In this document: piece after piece, positions 21,810-23,164 of the stretch
Layout of the letters: each line of letters starts with the position of its first letter
How positions within the stretch are numbered: the first letter of the stretch is position 1
Position numbers and translations under genes: made by a program
Notes under the pieces: generated by a model
What the model was told of the DNA's origin: nothing
The model's input: the letters and a program-made list of their open reading frames with translations, nothing else
Database searches by the model: none
NCBI GenBank assembly: GCA_964202965.1
Contig: CAXNKG010000043.1
Span: 1-23,164 of the forward strand
Source: CAXNKG01 sp964202965
GTDB taxonomy: Bacteria; Acidobacteriota; Vicinamibacteria; Vicinamibacterales; UBA2999
DNA: 23,164 nt
Direction: 5' to 3'

Positions 21810-22511
21810 TTACTTTCCCCAGCTCTCCGTTCGAATCTTCGGTTCCGGCACGCCGAGCCCTTTCAGCGTCGCCACGGACTCGTCCACCAGAGACGAGGGT
21901 CCGCAGACGAAGCAGAGTGTGTCGGCCGGCTCGTGCAGCACGGCTTCGAAGTGATCCCGCCCGATGCGTCCCCGGCGACCAGCCCACTTCGTGTCGTCAC
22001 GCGTGACCGTCTGATGGAGCTCCAGGACGCCGGCGCGCACGTGGCTTTCCAGTTCACGGATGAACGCGAATTCGTCGCCGCTGCGCGCGCTGTACAGCAG
22101 TGACATCCGCTGCCCCTGGTGCTTCCTGAGCAGGTGATCCAGCATCGAGCGGAGCGGCGCGATGCCTGTGCCGCCCGCCACGAAGAGCATCCAGCCGGCC
22201 GACGGGTCGCGCGGCAGCATGAACGTGCCGACGGGGCCTTCGACGTCGAGCAGGGCGCCCGGCGCGAAGCCGAAATCAGACGTCGCATCGGCATCGACGG
22301 CGATCAGCAGCTCGAGACGCGTTGTTTCGCCCGCCTGTTCGGGTGAGCAGGCAATCGAGTAGGGGCGCCGCGCGGGATCGCCGCGCCGCCCGACCATCAC
22401 CGCCTGCCCCGGCTCGAACACCAGCGGCTGTCCGCGCATGTCGAGCGTGACAAGGCACAATCGCGGCGTCATGGGATCTACGTTGAGGACGGGAACGGTC
22501 ACGACCGGCAC
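21810..22511 (-). CDS. FAD/NAD(P)-binding reductase of the ferredoxin-NADP reductase fold
   Basis: 233 residues from GTG 22511 (start inferred from family beginnings such as PVVTVPVLNVDPMTPRLCLV; the frame is open far upstream, but only as antisense of argG). Contents: FAD-binding RRPYSIACSP, GPVGTFMLP, the nucleotide-binding FVAGGTGIAPLRSMLDHLL and C-terminal CFVCGPSSLVDES. No iron-sulfur domain is present, so it would shuttle electrons between NAD(P)H and a separate carrier. Partner and role unknown. It faces away from argG across a 57-bp gap and towards fabI. Confidence 0.85.
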   Translation of the reverse strand: MPVVTVPVLNVDPMTPRLCLVTLDMRGQPLVFEPGQAVMVGRRGDPARRPYSIACSPEQAGETTRLELLIAVDADATSDFGFAPGALLDVEGPVGTFMLPRDPSAGWMLFVAGGTGIAPLRSMLDHLLRKHQGQRMSLLYSARSGDEFAFIRELESHVRAGVLELHQTVTRDDTKWAGRRGRIGRDHFEAVLHEPADTLCFVCGPSSLVDESVATLKGLGVPEPKIRTESWGK

Positions 22512-22554
22512 GTGCCGCAGTGTACTCGGAGGCGACGCGACCGGCCGGAACCCG

Positions 22555-22560
22555 TATGAT
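22555..22560 (+). promoter_or_regulatory. Candidate argG -10, leaderless geometry
   Basis: TATGAT ends 8 bp before the GTG start at 22569; transcription would start at or within 1-2 nt of the start codon. No good -35 is seen and no ARG box is visible here. Confidence 0.4.
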
Positions 22561-22568
22561 TGAAGACC

Positions 22569-23164
22569 GTGGGAAATATTCTCGAAGGCGTCCCCGCCGG
22601 TCAGAAGGTCGGCATCGCGTTCTCGGGCGGTCTTGATACGAGCGCGGCGCTCCACTGGATGCGCGCGAAGGGCGCCATCCCGTACGCCTATACCGCCAAT
22701 CTCGGCCAGCCCGATGAACCGGATTACGACGAGATTCCCAGGAAGGCCCTCGAGTACGGCGCCGAACAGGCGCGCCTGATCGACTGTCGCGCGCAGCTGG
22801 TCGCCGAGGGCATCGCCGCCCTCCAGTGCGGCGCGTTTCACATCTCCACGGCCGGCGTGCCGTACTTCAACACGACGCCGATCGGCCGCGCCGTGACCGG
22901 CACCATGCTCGTCGTCGCCATGAAACAGGACGACGTCCACATCTGGGGTGACGGGAGCACATTCAAGGGGAACGACATCGAGCGGTTCTACCGCTACGGG
23001 CTGCTGGCCAACCCGCACCTGAAGATCTACAAGCCGTGGCTCGACCAGTCGTTCATCGACGAGCTGGGCGGCCGGGCCGAGATGTCCGAGTACATGCGGA
23101 GCGCCGGGCTGCCGTACAAGATGAGCGCCGAGAAGGCGTACTCCACCGACTCGAACATCCTCGG
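22569..23164 (+). CDS. argG: Argininosuccinate synthase, E. coli type, 5' part
   Basis: 198 codons and a partial one before the window edge; the family is about 445 residues. Condenses citrulline and aspartate using ATP. It has the P-loop FSGGLDTSAALHWMRAKGA, YAYTANLGQPDEPDYDEIPR, YFNTTPIGRAVTGTMLVVAM, IWGDGSTFKGNDIERFYRYG and YKMSAEKAYSTDSNILG, close to E. coli ArgG throughout, so this is the real enzyme for the pathway. The start is GTG 22569 (MGNILEGVPAGQKVGIAFSG). It is placed away from the argR-argH operon, where a compact ArgG-like gene occupies the usual argG position. Confidence 0.95.
   Translation, partial: MGNILEGVPAGQKVGIAFSGGLDTSAALHWMRAKGAIPYAYTANLGQPDEPDYDEIPRKALEYGAEQARLIDCRAQLVAEGIAALQCGAFHISTAGVPYFNTTPIGRAVTGTMLVVAMKQDDVHIWGDGSTFKGNDIERFYRYGLLANPHLKIYKPWLDQSFIDELGGRAEMSEYMRSAGLPYKMSAEKAYSTDSNIL

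Noticed and set aside
22512..23018. N-terminal extension of the flavin reductase frame
   Set aside because: It is antisense to argG and carries no conserved features; the start was moved to GTG 22511.

Overview
The window is GC-rich DNA that most resembles Acidobacteriota, probably class Vicinamibacteria (subgroup 6). This is inferred from the GC-rich coding, the run of membrane Ser/Thr kinases fused to PD40-type propellers, and the tightly overlapping arginine cluster. No rRNA, tRNA or CRISPR was seen, and no stretch longer than 300 bases lacks a gene or gene remnant.

Region 1 (1-5.7 kb): the start of an AIM24-family gene overlaps an ABC exporter gene; a heptamer repeat tract separates this from the divergent apaG. 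Next come a complete kinase-propeller gene on the minus strand, two tiny overlapping membrane-protein genes on the plus strand, and the first ~31 codons of another kinase that is otherwise gone.

Region 2 (5.7-11.8 kb) is accessory DNA. A kinase-propeller gene has lost its kinase domain where an IS630-family element (7604-8618) adjoins it. The transposase is split over two frames joined by an A8 slippage site. On the far side of the element lies a small array with two good attC-like sites and one decayed one. Its cassettes hold a C-terminal ORF remnant, a secreted esterase, a DUF4160/DUF2442 pair and probably mazEF. No integron integrase is present, so this looks like a CALIN (cluster of attC sites lacking an integrase). 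An isoprenylcysteine methyltransferase-like gene closes the region.

Region 3 (11.8-20.2 kb) is an arginine regulon. argC-argB-argD-argA(GNAT)-argJ-argF run on the minus strand, every junction overlapping by 4-8 nt. argR, a compact ArgG-like gene and argH run divergently with 4-nt overlaps. Two ARG-box-like operators spaced 20 bp apart cover the -35 and -10 of the argC promoter. The ArgG-like protein (245 aa) keeps the ArgG scaffold but lacks the P-loop residues and the citrulline/aspartate-binding segment. It looks like an intact pseudoenzyme and is the strongest candidate for an undescribed component.

Region 4 (20.2-23.2 kb): an unrecognised CxxC/RGG-tailed protein, fabI, a convergent flavin reductase-like gene, and the first 198 codons of an authentic E. 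coli-type argG. With argG the cluster covers glutamate to arginine: NAGS/ArgJ, ArgB, ArgC, ArgD, ArgF, ArgG, ArgH.
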